Below are positions 1 through 8,229 of a DNA stretch of 55,593 nt, in pieces. The first letter of the stretch is position 1; every line of letters starts with the position of its first letter. Origin of the DNA: Lachnospiraceae bacterium (GTDB lineage: Bacteria; Bacillota; Clostridia; Lachnospirales; Lachnospiraceae). A program made the translations under genes and the position numbers. Where the stretch lies: NCBI GenBank assembly GCA_017476765.1, contig JAFUZE010000028.1, positions 1-55,593 of the forward strand, written 5' to 3'. The notes below the pieces were generated by a model. That model had not been told where the DNA came from. It made no database searches and saw only the letters and a list, made by a program, of their open reading frames with translations.

Positions 1-28
1 AATCAGAATCGGGAGGAAAAGACAGACC

Positions 29-220
29 ATGAATCAGTACGACTATCAGGTCGGTGACATCGTTACTTTAAAAAAACAGCATCCGTGCGGGAGCAAGGAG
101 TGGGAAATTTTGCGGGTAGGTGCGGATTTTCGTTTAAAGTGTGCCGGCTGCGGACATCAGGTCATGCTGGCGAGGAGCCTCGTGGAAAAAAATACGAGAC
201 AACTTTGCAAAAAGGCTTGA
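29..220 (+). CDS. DUF951 family protein
   Basis: A 63-residue protein of the DUF951 type, a small family common in Firmicutes; no biochemical role is established. It opens with a basic strand-rich segment (VGDIVTLKKQHPCGSKEW) and continues with CAGCGHQVML, so there are three cysteines (HPCG, CAGC) that could bind a metal. A clear ribosome site (gggagg) lies about ten bases before the ATG. It sits just upstream of the rpsF-ssb-rpsR operon, but a separate promoter-like sequence follows it, so co-transcription with rpsF is not required. Family assignment is confident, function unknown. Confidence 0.8.
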   Translation: MNQYDYQVGDIVTLKKQHPCGSKEWEILRVGADFRLKCAGCGHQVMLARSLVEKNTRQLCKKA

Positions 221-245
221 TTTTCCATGCAAAATGTGGTAATCT
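217..245 (+). promoter_or_regulatory. Putative promoter of rpsF operon
   Basis: TTGATT (217-222) and TAATCT (240-245) are separated by exactly 17 bases, matching a SigA promoter in the 100-base gap before rpsF. Transcription would begin near 252, giving a leader of about 70 bases. I did not find a convincing S6:S18-binding stem in that leader. Confidence 0.5.
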
Positions 246-321
246 AATTACTCGTGATATATCAATTTTCCTTGCTTCTTACATAGATAAGAGGCCAGAG
301 ACCAAAAGGAGGTAACAGGTA

Positions 322-612
322 ATGAACAAATATGAATTAGCCGTTGTTGTCAGCGCGAAGCTTGAAGATGACGAGAGAGCTGCTACGATTGAAAAAGTAA
401 AAGCTTATATCGAGAGATTCGGTGGACAAATTACGAACGTTGATGAATGGGGTAAGAAGAGACTGGCTTACGAAGTTCAGAAGATGAAAGAGGCATTCTA
501 CTATTTCATTCAGTTCGATGCGGACTCAACCGTTCCTGCTCAGATTGAGAGCAGAGTTCGTATTATGGAAAATGTCATCAGATATTTGTGCGTTAGACAG
601 GACGAGAAATAG
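322..612 (+). CDS. rpsF: 30S ribosomal protein S6
   Basis: Ribosomal protein S6, which pairs with S18 in the platform of the 30S subunit. The 96-residue product has the typical start (MNKYELAVVVSAKLEDDERA), the conserved ITNVDEWGKKRLAYEV segment and the VIRYLCVR strand near the end. Length matches the family. The ribosome site aaaggaggt precedes the ATG. It is the first gene of the classic rpsF-ssb-rpsR operon, with a 14-base gap to ssb, so S6, SSB and S18 are expected to be made from one transcript. Confidence 0.98.
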   Translation: MNKYELAVVVSAKLEDDERAATIEKVKAYIERFGGQITNVDEWGKKRLAYEVQKMKEAFYYFIQFDADSTVPAQIESRVRIMENVIRYLCVRQDEK

Positions 613-626
613 AAGAGGATAAAAAT

Positions 627-1076
627 ATGAACAAAGTAATTTTAATGGGACGTTTAACCAGAGACCCTGAGGTGCGATATTCACAGGGCGAATCTCCTCT
701 TGCAATCGCGAGATATTCACTCGCTGTAGACCGCAGGGGCCGCAGCAGTCAGGATGGACAGACCGCAGATTTTATCAACTGTGTCGCATTCGGAAGAGCC
801 GGCGAGTTTGCCGAGAAGTATTTCCGCAAGGGAATTAAGATTGCAATTACCGGACGTATTCAGACCGGAAGCTATACGAACAAGGATGGCGTGAAGGTCT
901 ATACAACGGAGGTTGTCGTCGAGGACCAGGAATTTGCGGAGAGCAAAGCAAGCTCCGAGCAAAACAGCGGATTCGGCGGCGGTTACGCAAACAACGCAGC
1001 ACCTGCACCAATGCCGGCAGGGGAAGGCTTTATGAATATTCCGGACGGAATTGACGAGGAACTCCCATTTAACTAG
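627..1076 (+). CDS. ssb: Single-stranded DNA-binding protein
   Basis: Single-stranded DNA-binding protein, which coats exposed DNA during replication, repair and recombination. The 149 residues begin [19 protein letters not shown], the usual OB-fold start, and the fold runs to about residue 110 ([11 protein letters not shown]). A low-complexity Gly/Ala/Pro-rich tail follows and ends in the acidic tip DEELPFN, the site that recruits partner proteins. It lies between rpsF and rpsR, the standard place for the main chromosomal SSB in Firmicutes. Confidence 0.97.
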   Translation: MNKVILMGRLTRDPEVRYSQGESPLAIARYSLAVDRRGRSSQDGQTADFINCVAFGRAGEFAEKYFRKGIKIAITGRIQTGSYTNKDGVKVYTTEVVVEDQEFAESKASSEQNSGFGGGYANNAAPAPMPAGEGFMNIPDGIDEELPFN

Positions 1077-1099
1077 GATCGAAGATAGGAGGCAAAATC

Positions 1100-1363
1100 A
1101 TGGCTTTTAATAAATCTGACAAACCAGATGGCGGAATGAAGAGAAGAGGCGGAGTTCGCAGAAGAAAGAAAGTATGCGTATTCTGCGGCAAGGATAACAC
1201 GATTGACTACAAAGATACAAACAAGTTAAAAAGATACGTTTCAGAGAGAGGCAAAATTCTTCCTAGAAGAATTACAGGCAACTGTGCAAAGCACCAGAGA
1301 GCCCTCACGGTAGCAATCAAGAGAGCAAGACATGTGGCACTGATGCCATACACCTGCGACTAA
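1100..1363 (+). CDS. rpsR: 30S ribosomal protein S18
   Basis: Ribosomal protein S18, the S6 partner in the 30S platform. The product has 87 residues with a basic N-terminus ([16 protein letters not shown]) and the conserved core [33 protein letters not shown]. The motif CVFCGKDNT with a later cysteine (GNCAKH) suggests the zinc-binding (C+) form of S18. The ribosome site ataggagg precedes the ATG. It is the last gene of the operon and is followed at once by a strong terminator. Confidence 0.98.
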   Translation: MAFNKSDKPDGGMKRRGGVRRRKKVCVFCGKDNTIDYKDTNKLKRYVSERGKILPRRITGNCAKHQRALTVAIKRARHVALMPYTCD

Positions 1364-1369
1364 ACGAGA

Positions 1370-1409
1370 GACCAACAGACCTGAGATACGGTTTGTTGGT
1401 CACTTTTTT
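1370..1409 (+). terminator. Rho-independent terminator after rpsR
   Basis: GACCAACA (1370-1377) pairs with TGTTGGTC (1394-1401), followed by ACTTTTTT. It ends the rpsF-ssb-rpsR transcript and overlaps the stop codon region of the convergent maf gene. Confidence 0.85.
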
Positions 1410-2034
1410 AATACAAGAGCTTTTTCAGTTCCTGATAAACACGGCTTAAGGGGAGACCTACCACATTGTTGTAGTCTCCCTTTATTTCTTTGATGTGGAT
1501 GGCGCACGGACCCTGGATGCCGTATGCTCCAGCCTTGTCGAGCGGATCGCCGGTGGCGATATAATTCTTCATCTCGATGCGCGACATCGGATAGAACGTG
1601 ACATCCGTCCGCTCGGAGAAGGTGACTGCCGTTCTGTCTCCGCTTTGAATCTGAAAAAGCGTCACGCCCGTATACACCTGATGCGTCCGGTCGTTTAACA
1701 GTCCCAGCATATCCAGAGCCTCTGCCTCGTCCTGCGGTTTGCCGAGAATCTCGCCCCCGTAAGAGACGATCGTGTCTGCGGCAAGAATCACATAGCTGTC
1801 CGCATAGTCAGTGCCCAGCTTGGAAAAGACATCCTCTGCCTTTCGGAGTGACAGCTCTTCGGCGTAGGCGGAAGGCTCCTCGAGCAGCGAGGTTTCGTCG
1901 CAGTCGGACTTGACGACGGTGAACGGAATGCCCGCCTGCGTCAAAAGCTCCCGCCGTCTCGGCGAGCCCGAGGCTAAAATAATCGTTGCCTGTCTGAATT
2001 CTTTTTCCAACATATGATTTTTATTTTCTGACAT
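1408..2034 (-). CDS. maf: Maf family nucleoside triphosphate pyrophosphatase
   Basis: Maf-type pyrophosphatase that hydrolyses non-canonical or excess nucleoside triphosphates (dTTP/UTP type in related proteins). The 208 residues contain the signature ILASGSPRRRELL (about residues 19-31), the catalytic acidic motif AADTIV (around 88), and GKPQDEAEA. The conserved IQGPCAIHIKEIKGDYNNVVGLPL segment lies near the C-terminus. The N-terminus is about 15 residues longer than usual, so an internal start is possible, but no better ribosome site is seen. It is convergent with rpsR and divergent from gdpP. Maf was named for septum inhibition when overproduced in Bacillus. Confidence 0.93.
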   Translation of the reverse strand: MSENKNHMLEKEFRQATIILASGSPRRRELLTQAGIPFTVVKSDCDETSLLEEPSAYAEELSLRKAEDVFSKLGTDYADSYVILAADTIVSYGGEILGKPQDEAEALDMLGLLNDRTHQVYTGVTLFQIQSGDRTAVTFSERTDVTFYPMSRIEMKNYIATGDPLDKAGAYGIQGPCAIHIKEIKGDYNNVVGLPLSRVYQELKKLLY

Positions 2035-2087
2035 ATCCTGTTTCCCAACCTCTGTTTTTCCTATATTTTACCACGCTTACGTTCTGT

Positions 2088-2116
2088 TTGTAAATTGTAT
2101 GAAAGTGTGATAAGAT
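2088..2116 (+). promoter_or_regulatory. Putative promoter of gdpP-rplI
   Basis: TTGTAA (2088-2093) and TAAGAT (2111-2116) with a 17-base spacer lie in the gap between divergent maf and gdpP. Both hexamers are imperfect, so this is a moderate call. Confidence 0.4.
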
Positions 2117-2230
2117 AGGGGTTAGGGTGACGGGATTACTGACCGCGCAGCGGACCGTGGCGTGAGACGGATATTTGGGGAAGACAAGGTGTTTACGAAT
2201 GGTCTGAGGAAGAAAAGTGGGGTACGAATC

Positions 2231-4276
2231 GTGAAACATAAAGTCAGAATAAAAGGAAGACTGCGCCTGTATTTTCAGGCCTCTCTTTTGATGGGTATAT
2301 TACTCGCTGTCATAGATTTTTATATTATCAATGTCGATTGGAAGGCAGGTGCCGTTTTAGCTGCTTTTGTGCTTCTTTATCTGCTTACCAGCCTGATTCT
2401 GCTCAGCTACAACCGGACGATGCTTATGAACGAGCTCATCAGCTTTGCGACGCAGTATGGGCAGATTCAGAAGCAGCTGCTGAGGGATTTGGAGCTGCCG
2501 CATGCGCTGCTCGACGAGAACGGCAAGATCCTGTGGATGAATAAAATGTTCGAGACGGTCGTTCACAAGGAAAAGGGATATCATAAATCGATCACGACGA
2601 TCTTTCCGGAAATCACGAAGGACAAACTGCCCGGAGAGCAGGACTTCATGGAGCTGAAGCTCTCCCATGACGAGAATGATTACCATGTAAAGCTGAAGAA
2701 AATTCCGCTGAAAGAGATGGTGCAAAACAGTGATATGCTGCAGACCGATGAGGAGTACGACGGGTATCTGACAGCCATTTATCTCTTTGATGAGACGGCG
2801 CTGAATTTTGCCTTGCTGGAAAACGATAACCAGAGTCTGGTGACGGGACTTTTGTATATTGACAACTATGAGGAAGCACTCGAGACGGTCGAGGAGGTCA
2901 GACGCTCTCTGCTCACTGCGATTGTGGAGAGAAAGCTGAATAAGTATTTCGGTTCCCTCGACGGCATTGTCAAAAAGATGGAGAAGGATAAATTCTTTGT
3001 GATTATCCGCAAAAAGTCGCTTAAGCAGCTGATGGAGAAGAAGTTCGATCTGCTGGAGGAGATCAAGACGATCAATATCGGAAATGAGATGTCCCTGACC
3101 CTGAGTATCGGTATCGGAAGCGACGGACTCAGCTATGCGCAGAACTACGAGTTCTCAAAGGCAGCCATTGACCTTGCGCTAGGACGCGGCGGCGATCAGG
3201 CGGTTGTCAAGACACCGTCCGGTGTTACCTACTATGGGGGCAAGAGCCAGCAGATGGAGAAAAATACGCGTGTCAAGGCGCGTGTGAAGGCGCAGGCACT
3301 CAGAGAACTGATCACGACGAAGGAACGCGTTTTAGTCATGGGACACCGTATGACGGATGTGGACAGCTTTGGTGCCTCCGTCGGTATATACCGGGCAGCA
3401 CTGACTCTGGGCAGAGAGGCGCATATTGTCATCGATGACATCAACAGCACAATTAAGCCTCTGGTCGATGCTTTTATGAGCAATGCGGAGGAGGAAGAGG
3501 TCATTGTCAACCATGCACGGGCGCTTGAGCTGAGCAATGCGGGAACGGTTCTGGTTGTCGTGGATGTCAATCGTCCAAGCATCACGGAGTGTCCGGAGCT
3601 TTTAAAAAGCTGCCGCACGATCGTCGTGCTTGACCATCACCGCAAGGGTGATGAAGTGGTGGAGAACGCAACGCTTTCTTATGTGGAGCCGTATGCCTCC
3701 AGTGCGTGTGAGCTTGTAGCCGAGATTTTGCAGTATATCGGGGACGGCGTGAAGATCAAGGGCTCTGAGGCGGATTGTCTGTATGCGGGAATCATGATTG
3801 ACACGAACAATTTTATGACAAAGACAGGTGTGAGAACCTTTGAGGCAGCGGCATTCCTTCGGAGAAACGGCGCAGATGTGACAAGGGTGCGCAAGATGTT
3901 CCGGGACGATGCGGATGATTACCGGGCAAAGGCAGATACCGTCAGCCGGGCAACGATCTATGAGAATGAGTATGCGATTTCCGTCTGCCATTCCGACGGC
4001 GTGGAGAGCCCGACGGTAATCGGTGCACAGGCGGCGAACGAGCTGCTCAACATCAACGGAATCAAGGCGAGCTTTGTGTTTACCCCATACAATCAGATGA
4101 TCTATATCAGCGCAAGAAGTATTGATGAGGTCAATGTGCAGATTATTATGGAGAAGCTTGGCGGAGGCGGTCATATGAACATCGCCGGAGCACAGCTGAC
4201 GGATGTGTCTGTGGAGCAGGCAGTGAGCCGGCTGAAGGAAACATTATCGAAAATGATACAGGAAGGTGAAATTTAG
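2231..4276 (+). CDS. gdpP: GdpP-type cyclic-di-AMP phosphodiesterase
   Basis: Membrane-bound DHH-family phosphodiesterase, which in Firmicutes degrades c-di-AMP to pApA and so affects potassium balance and cell-wall stress. Domains in order: two N-terminal membrane segments (FQASLLMGILLAVIDFYII and AGAVLAAFVLLYLLTSLILL), a PAS-like region, a degenerate GGDEF domain, then the DHH domain with VMGHRMTDVDSFGA, VVDVN, LDHHRKGD and MIDTNNF. The DHHA1 motif GGGGHMNIAGAQL comes at the end. I use the GTG at 2231, giving 681 residues; an upstream GTG at 2162 is in frame but adds 23 residues that look unlike the family. The stop is one base before the rplI start, a conserved arrangement. Confidence 0.93.
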   Translation: MKHKVRIKGRLRLYFQASLLMGILLAVIDFYIINVDWKAGAVLAAFVLLYLLTSLILLSYNRTMLMNELISFATQYGQIQKQLLRDLELPHALLDENGKILWMNKMFETVVHKEKGYHKSITTIFPEITKDKLPGEQDFMELKLSHDENDYHVKLKKIPLKEMVQNSDMLQTDEEYDGYLTAIYLFDETALNFALLENDNQSLVTGLLYIDNYEEALETVEEVRRSLLTAIVERKLNKYFGSLDGIVKKMEKDKFFVIIRKKSLKQLMEKKFDLLEEIKTINIGNEMSLTLSIGIGSDGLSYAQNYEFSKAAIDLALGRGGDQAVVKTPSGVTYYGGKSQQMEKNTRVKARVKAQALRELITTKERVLVMGHRMTDVDSFGASVGIYRAALTLGREAHIVIDDINSTIKPLVDAFMSNAEEEEVIVNHARALELSNAGTVLVVVDVNRPSITECPELLKSCRTIVVLDHHRKGDEVVENATLSYVEPYASSACELVAEILQYIGDGVKIKGSEADCLYAGIMIDTNNFMTKTGVRTFEAAAFLRRNGADVTRVRKMFRDDADDYRAKADTVSRATIYENEYAISVCHSDGVESPTVIGAQAANELLNINGIKASFVFTPYNQMIYISARSIDEVNVQIIMEKLGGGGHMNIAGAQLTDVSVEQAVSRLKETLSKMIQEGEI

Positions 4277-4277
4277 C

Positions 4278-4727
4278 ATGAAGGTGATTTTGTTACAGGA
4301 TGAAAAAAAATTAGGGAAAAAGGGCGACGTTGTTGATATAAACGATGGTTTTGCGAGAAATTATGTGCTGCCGAAGAAAATCGGGGTAGAGGCGACAAAC
4401 AAGAACCTGAACGATCTGAAGCTTCACAATGCGAACGAGGAGAAGCTTGCAGCGCAGGCGCTTGCCGATGCACAGGAATTTGCAAAGGTTATGGAGACAC
4501 AGGAGGTCGTAGTCAAAATGAAGGCGGGTGAGGGCGGCAGAGCCTTCGGTTCCGTTTCCAGCAAGGAAATTGCAACAGCGTACAAGGCAAAGTATAATAA
4601 GGAAATCGACAAAAAGAAAATTGCATTAGCCGATCCGATCAAAGGGTTCGGCATCTTTGAGGTGAAGGTAAAGCTTCACCAGAAGGTGACGGCTTCTCTC
4701 AAGGTCAAGGTCGAAGAGGAGAAATGA
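4278..4727 (+). CDS. rplI: 50S ribosomal protein L9
   Basis: Ribosomal protein L9, a two-domain protein on the surface of the 50S subunit. The N-terminal domain MKVILLQDEKKLGKKGDVV (RNA binding) leads into a long lysine-rich connecting helix and then the C-terminal domain beginning near EVVVKMKAGEGGRAFGSV. The ATG at 4278 follows the ribosome site ggaaggtga and gives 149 residues, the usual length. An in-frame GTG at 4266 overlaps gdpP and is not needed. It lies between gdpP and dnaB, as in many Firmicutes. Confidence 0.97.
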   Translation: MKVILLQDEKKLGKKGDVVDINDGFARNYVLPKKIGVEATNKNLNDLKLHNANEEKLAAQALADAQEFAKVMETQEVVVKMKAGEGGRAFGSVSSKEIATAYKAKYNKEIDKKKIALADPIKGFGIFEVKVKLHQKVTASLKVKVEEEK

Positions 4728-4840
4728 GGACCGCTGCACCAGTGCACTAGTGCGGCTGTTTATGTGAATGCGGCGGAAGAAAAGCGAAAATAGGCACAAA
4801 CGGTCGCAGGCAGAACGGAAAGAGCAGGAAGGGAAGAAGT

Positions 4841-6196
4841 ATGCCGGTAGATGAAGCTGTACTGAAAAGGACGATGCCGCAGAGCGTAGAAGCAGAGCAG
4901 TCGGTTGTAGGTTCTATGCTTTTGGATGCGGAGGCAATCGTGATTGCGTCCGAAATCATTACAAGTGAAGACTTTTACAACAAACAATATGGTGTCCTCT
5001 TTGATGCGATGGTGGAGCTGCACGATGAGGGCAGCTCTGTGGACGTTGTGACACTGCAGAACCGCCTCAAGGAAAAGGATGTGCCGCCGGAGGTCAGCAG
5101 TCTCGAATTTATCCGGGATCTCGTTGCGATGGTGCCGACATCCGCAAATGTCCGTCATTATGCCAGAATTGTCGCAGATAAGGCGCTTTTGCGCAGGCTG
5201 ATCAGACTGAACGAGGATATTGCAAACACCTGCTATCAGGGCAAGGAAAGCACGGAATTTATTTTGGAGGATACGGAGAAGCGGGTTTTTGACCTGATTC
5301 AGAGGCGCGGCTCCAGTGATTTTGTTCCGATCAGGCAGATTGTCATGAACGCGATGGACAAGATTGAGATTTCATCCAAGCTGCACGGCAACGTTACCGG
5401 AATTGCCACGGGCTTTCTTGATCTGGACTATCGTACCGCCGGAATGCAGCCGTCTGACCTCGTTTTGATTGCCGCCAGACCTTCTATGGGAAAGACGGCG
5501 TTTGTCCTGAATATTGCCCAGAATGTCGCATTCAAGCAGAATGAATGTGTGGCGATCTTTTCTCTCGAAATGTCGAAGGAGCAGCTTGTAAACCGTATGT
5601 TTTCCCTTGAGTCGAGCGTGGATGCGCAAAAGCTCCGAACAGGGCAGCTGATGGATGACGAGTGGGAGAAGCTCATAGAGAGCGCCAACACAATCGGAAA
5701 TTCCAAGCTGATTATCGATGATACACCGGGCATCACGATTTCAGAGCTTCGAAGTAAATGCCGCAAATACAAGCTGGAGCATGGTCTGAAAATGATTATT
5801 ATTGATTATCTGCAGCTCATGTCGGGCAGCGGCAGATCGGATTCCAGACAGCAGGAAATCTCCGATATTTCACGTTCCTTAAAGGCGCTTGCGAGGGAGC
5901 TGAATGTGCCGGTGCTTGCGCTGTCACAGCTCAGCCGTGCCGTGGAGCAGAGACCCGACCACAGACCGATGCTGTCCGATCTGCGTGAATCCGGAGCCAT
6001 CGAGCAGGATGCCGATGTCGTCATGTTCATTTACCGGGATGACTATTACAACAAGGAGACAGACCGGAAGGGAATCTCGGAGATTATCATTGCAAAGCAG
6101 AGAAACGGTCCGATCGGAACGGTGGAGCTTGCGTGGCTGCCGCAGTACACGAAGTTTGCAAATCTGGAGCTTGGCACGAATCGCGGCATGTCGTAG
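4841..6196 (+). CDS. dnaB: Replicative DNA helicase DnaB
   Basis: Hexameric replicative helicase (DnaB of Gram-negatives, called DnaC in Bacillus) that unwinds the fork on the lagging strand. The 451 residues show the N-terminal primase-interacting domain (MPQSVEAEQSVVGSMLLD), a linker, and the RecA-like domain with Walker A ARPSMGKTAFVLNIA (about residues 212-226). Walker B MIIIDYLQLM and the conserved SQLSRAVEQRPDHRP and SDLRESGAIEQDADVV segments follow. Length and order are standard, with no intein. The 110-base gap from rplI contains no clear terminator, so read-through from gdpP-rplI is likely. Confidence 0.97.
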   Translation: MPVDEAVLKRTMPQSVEAEQSVVGSMLLDAEAIVIASEIITSEDFYNKQYGVLFDAMVELHDEGSSVDVVTLQNRLKEKDVPPEVSSLEFIRDLVAMVPTSANVRHYARIVADKALLRRLIRLNEDIANTCYQGKESTEFILEDTEKRVFDLIQRRGSSDFVPIRQIVMNAMDKIEISSKLHGNVTGIATGFLDLDYRTAGMQPSDLVLIAARPSMGKTAFVLNIAQNVAFKQNECVAIFSLEMSKEQLVNRMFSLESSVDAQKLRTGQLMDDEWEKLIESANTIGNSKLIIDDTPGITISELRSKCRKYKLEHGLKMIIIDYLQLMSGSGRSDSRQQEISDISRSLKALARELNVPVLALSQLSRAVEQRPDHRPMLSDLRESGAIEQDADVVMFIYRDDYYNKETDRKGISEIIIAKQRNGPIGTVELAWLPQYTKFANLELGTNRGMS

Positions 6197-6249
6197 CGAG
6201 CGGGCATGTTCCGGGATATATTTCACGTTTGGACATATAGACCATATAA

Positions 6250-6290
6250 AAAGAGACAGGCTGTTATGTACTGACCTGTCTCTTTGTTAT
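6250..6290. terminator. Terminator between dnaB and ferredoxin gene
   Basis: AAAGAGACAGG (6250-6260) pairs with CCTGTCTCTTT (6275-6285) around a 14-base loop. A- and T-rich flanks on both sides mean it can end dnaB transcription and the convergent minus-strand ferredoxin transcript. Confidence 0.8.
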
Positions 6291-6360
6291 ATCTTTTTCG
6301 CCTTGCAGCTTCACGTCATCACAGCTCACTCCGTGACTGTAAGCGACGCATCCGTCTGCA

Positions 6361-6531
6361 TTATGCCTGAGAGATCGTTCCTACAGGGCATCCTCCAGCG
6401 CAGGAACCGCAATCGATACATTTATCCGCATCGATTTCAAATTTACCATCACCCATAGAGATTGCTCCTACCGGACATCCAGCCTCACATGCTCCGCAGC
6501 TTACACAAGCGTCACCAATTGCATATGCCAT
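6361..6531 (-). CDS. 2[4Fe-4S] ferredoxin
   Basis: A clostridial-type ferredoxin of 56 residues carrying two [4Fe-4S] clusters, a low-potential electron carrier of anaerobic metabolism. It begins MAYAIGDACVSCGACEAGCP, and the second half repeats the pattern with CIDCGSCAGGCPVGTI, so both CxxCxxCxxxCP motifs are intact. The start at 6531 follows the ribosome site aaggagg; an in-frame ATG at 6549 lies on top of that site. It is a monocistronic gene flanked by 180 noncoding bases upstream and a shared terminator downstream. Possible partners include pyruvate:ferredoxin oxidoreductase and hydrogenase, none of which is in this window. Confidence 0.96.
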   Translation of the reverse strand: MAYAIGDACVSCGACEAGCPVGAISMGDGKFEIDADKCIDCGSCAGGCPVGTISQA

Positions 6532-6731
6532 AATTCCAGCCTCCTTCATACAAAATATTTTTTCTACTTCGTTGACAGTCTGCGATGAAGTATGCTCACC
6601 GCCGCGTCTATACTCATTTTAATACAAAAACAATGGAATTACAAGACATGATTCCAAGTTTCCGTTAGTAAATCGTTACCATTCACGGACTAACCGTTCG
6701 CAAATGGTAACGCATATCGCCATGCCATTTT

Positions 6732-7490
6732 TTAAAAATTGTCAAGCTCCTTGCGGCGTTGCTTGATTCCGTCCAAAATGACCTTCTTCTTTTCGATGAC
6801 CTTCTCCTTGTCCATATCGGGAACACCCTTCAGCTTATACTCAATACCGAGTTTTTCGTATTTGACAATACCCATCGTGTGGTACGGCAGTACATCGAGC
6901 GCCTTGAGATTATGGAACTGTCCGATAAAATAGCCGAGCTTATAAAGGTACTCATCCTGATCGGTAATTCCCGGAACGACGACATGGCGAATCCACATAT
7001 CCACGCCTTTTTCGTCCAGGTATTTGGCGAAATCCAGAATGCCTGCGTTCGGCTGGCTTGTAAGCTCCAAATGCTTTTCCGGGTCAATGTGCTTGATATC
7101 CAGCATGACCAGATTCGTCAAGGTCATTAAGTGCTCCAGCTTTTCCATAAAGGCAGCGTTATTCCGGTTGAAAGCGATGCCGGAGGAATCGATACAGGTG
7201 TGAATATCCTTTTCCTTTGCCAGGGTAAACAGCTCAATCAGGAAATCGACCTGCATCAGAGGCTCGCCCCCTGTGACGGTAATTCCGCCGCTTTTGTAAA
7301 ATGCCTTATTTCTTTCATATTGCTCAATGATCTCGGAAGCTTCCATGATCTTGCCGCCTGTCATATCCCATGTGTCCGGATTGTGGCAGTAGGCACAGCG
7401 CATCGGACAGCCCTGCACAAAGACGACAAAGCGTGTTCCCGGGCCGTCTACCGTTCCAAAGCTTTCCAGTGAATGAATTCGTCCGCTCAT
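6732..7490 (-). CDS. pflA: Pyruvate formate-lyase activating enzyme
   Basis: Radical SAM enzyme that installs the glycyl radical on pyruvate formate-lyase using S-adenosylmethionine and a [4Fe-4S] cluster. The cluster motif CPMRCAYCHNPDTWD is near residue 30. It is preceded by GTVDGPGTRFVVFVQG and followed by ITVTGGEPLMQ, all typical of PflA. The ATG at 7490 has the ribosome site aaagga and gives 252 residues, the family norm; a GTG/ATG further up adds six unlikely residues. It follows the split pfl genes on the same strand, so its substrate here is probably the separate 82-residue glycyl-radical subunit. A hairpin with a T-run lies between that gene and pflA. Confidence 0.96.
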   Translation of the reverse strand: MSGRIHSLESFGTVDGPGTRFVVFVQGCPMRCAYCHNPDTWDMTGGKIMEASEIIEQYERNKAFYKSGGITVTGGEPLMQVDFLIELFTLAKEKDIHTCIDSSGIAFNRNNAAFMEKLEHLMTLTNLVMLDIKHIDPEKHLELTSQPNAGILDFAKYLDEKGVDMWIRHVVVPGITDQDEYLYKLGYFIGQFHNLKALDVLPYHTMGIVKYEKLGIEYKLKGVPDMDKEKVIEKKKVILDGIKQRRKELDNF

Positions 7491-7542
7491 GATGTAAATT
7501 CCTTTCATAAAAGTAGTGGTAGGTAATAGAAACAGGAATAGG

Positions 7543-7577
7543 GTAAAAACACACCCGCAGGATTTTCCTACGGGTGT
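7543..7577 (-). terminator. Hairpin terminator or attenuator upstream of pflA
   Basis: ACACCCGCAGGA (7551-7562) pairs with TCCTACGGGTGT (7566-7577) with one mismatch. Read on the minus strand it is followed by GTTTTTA. It would stop much of the transcription from the pfl core genes before pflA, letting the structural subunits exceed the activase. Confidence 0.7.
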
Positions 7578-7665
7578 ATTGTTTGATACTGCCTATCGCT
7601 GTCAGTAACCAGCATTCTCTTTTTGCAAATGGCTTATTCGCCATGCAGCCCAATTCCCGAATCGA

Positions 7666-7914
7666 TTATTCGGAAAGGTGTGTGTGGAACGTACGAGAGA
7701 TAACGTCGTTCTGCTGTTCCGGTGTCAGCTTAATGAAGTTTACAGCATATCCGGATACACGGATTGTCAGCTGCGGATAATTCTCCGGGTGCTTCTGGGC
7801 ATCCAATAAAGTGTCTCTGTTTAATACGTTGACATTTAAGTGATGTCCGCCCTTTGTTGCATATCCGTCTAATAAAGATACTAAGTTATCTACCTGTGTT
7901 GCACTTGCTTCCAT
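7666..7914 (-). CDS. Stand-alone glycyl-radical subunit of pyruvate formate-lyase
   Basis: An 82-residue protein equal to the C-terminal end of a normal pyruvate formate-lyase. It contains the linker [20 protein letters not shown] and the glycyl-radical motif [11 protein letters not shown] with Gly55 as the predicted radical site, then [15 protein letters not shown]. The neighbouring 679-residue core lacks this region; the two lengths sum to 761, close to a one-chain PFL. A strong ribosome site (aaaggagg) precedes the ATG, so this is a real separate gene and not a frameshift artefact. It also resembles GrcA/YfiD, the spare radical domain that rescues oxygen-cleaved PFL in E. coli, but here it would be the only source of the radical unless another gene exists elsewhere. 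Confidence 0.9.
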   Translation of the reverse strand: MEASATQVDNLVSLLDGYATKGGHHLNVNVLNRDTLLDAQKHPENYPQLTIRVSGYAVNFIKLTPEQQNDVISRTFHTHLSE

Positions 7915-7960
7915 AATGAAATCCTCCTTTTTTGTAAATAATAAGTGATTGGTTATAAAG

Positions 7961-8164
7961 TTATTCGTAATCTTCTAAACCTTGGTGAAGAGTAGGAACG
8001 GAACACGCAAGAGGCGTGCGGGAACAGTCTGTGCATCCCATTGTCTCGACCTGCTTGCTGCCTTCAATGTTCTTGTCAACATCTACATTCACGTGACCAA
8101 CACCCTTCGTCATGCCGGAATCCAGCATTTTTACAAGGTCATCAATCATTGCATTCTCATCCAT
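7961..8164 (-). CDS. Small protein resembling the PFL radical-domain linker
   Basis: A 67-residue protein between the PFL core and the radical subunit, with its own good ribosome site (aaaggaga). Its first half ([20 protein letters not shown]) aligns with [20 protein letters not shown] of the radical subunit, so it appears to be a duplicate of the linker. The second half diverges: it has no RVSGY motif and instead carries [15 protein letters not shown] with three cysteines. I do not know a family for it. Because it shares the docking segment, it could bind the same surface of the core as an assembly factor, spacer or competitor; this is inference. Confidence 0.75.
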   Translation of the reverse strand: MDENAMIDDLVKMLDSGMTKGVGHVNVDVDKNIEGSKQVETMGCTDCSRTPLACSVPTLHQGLEDYE

Positions 8165-8229
8165 TGTTTACTCTCCTTTTTAGAATATCCGTTACTGCCC
8201 AAAATGTGAGCAGTAACGATGATATACAA

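Noticed and set aside
2162-2230. N-terminal extension of GdpP from a GTG at 2162
   Set aside because: The added 23 residues do not resemble the family, which begins just before the first membrane helix.
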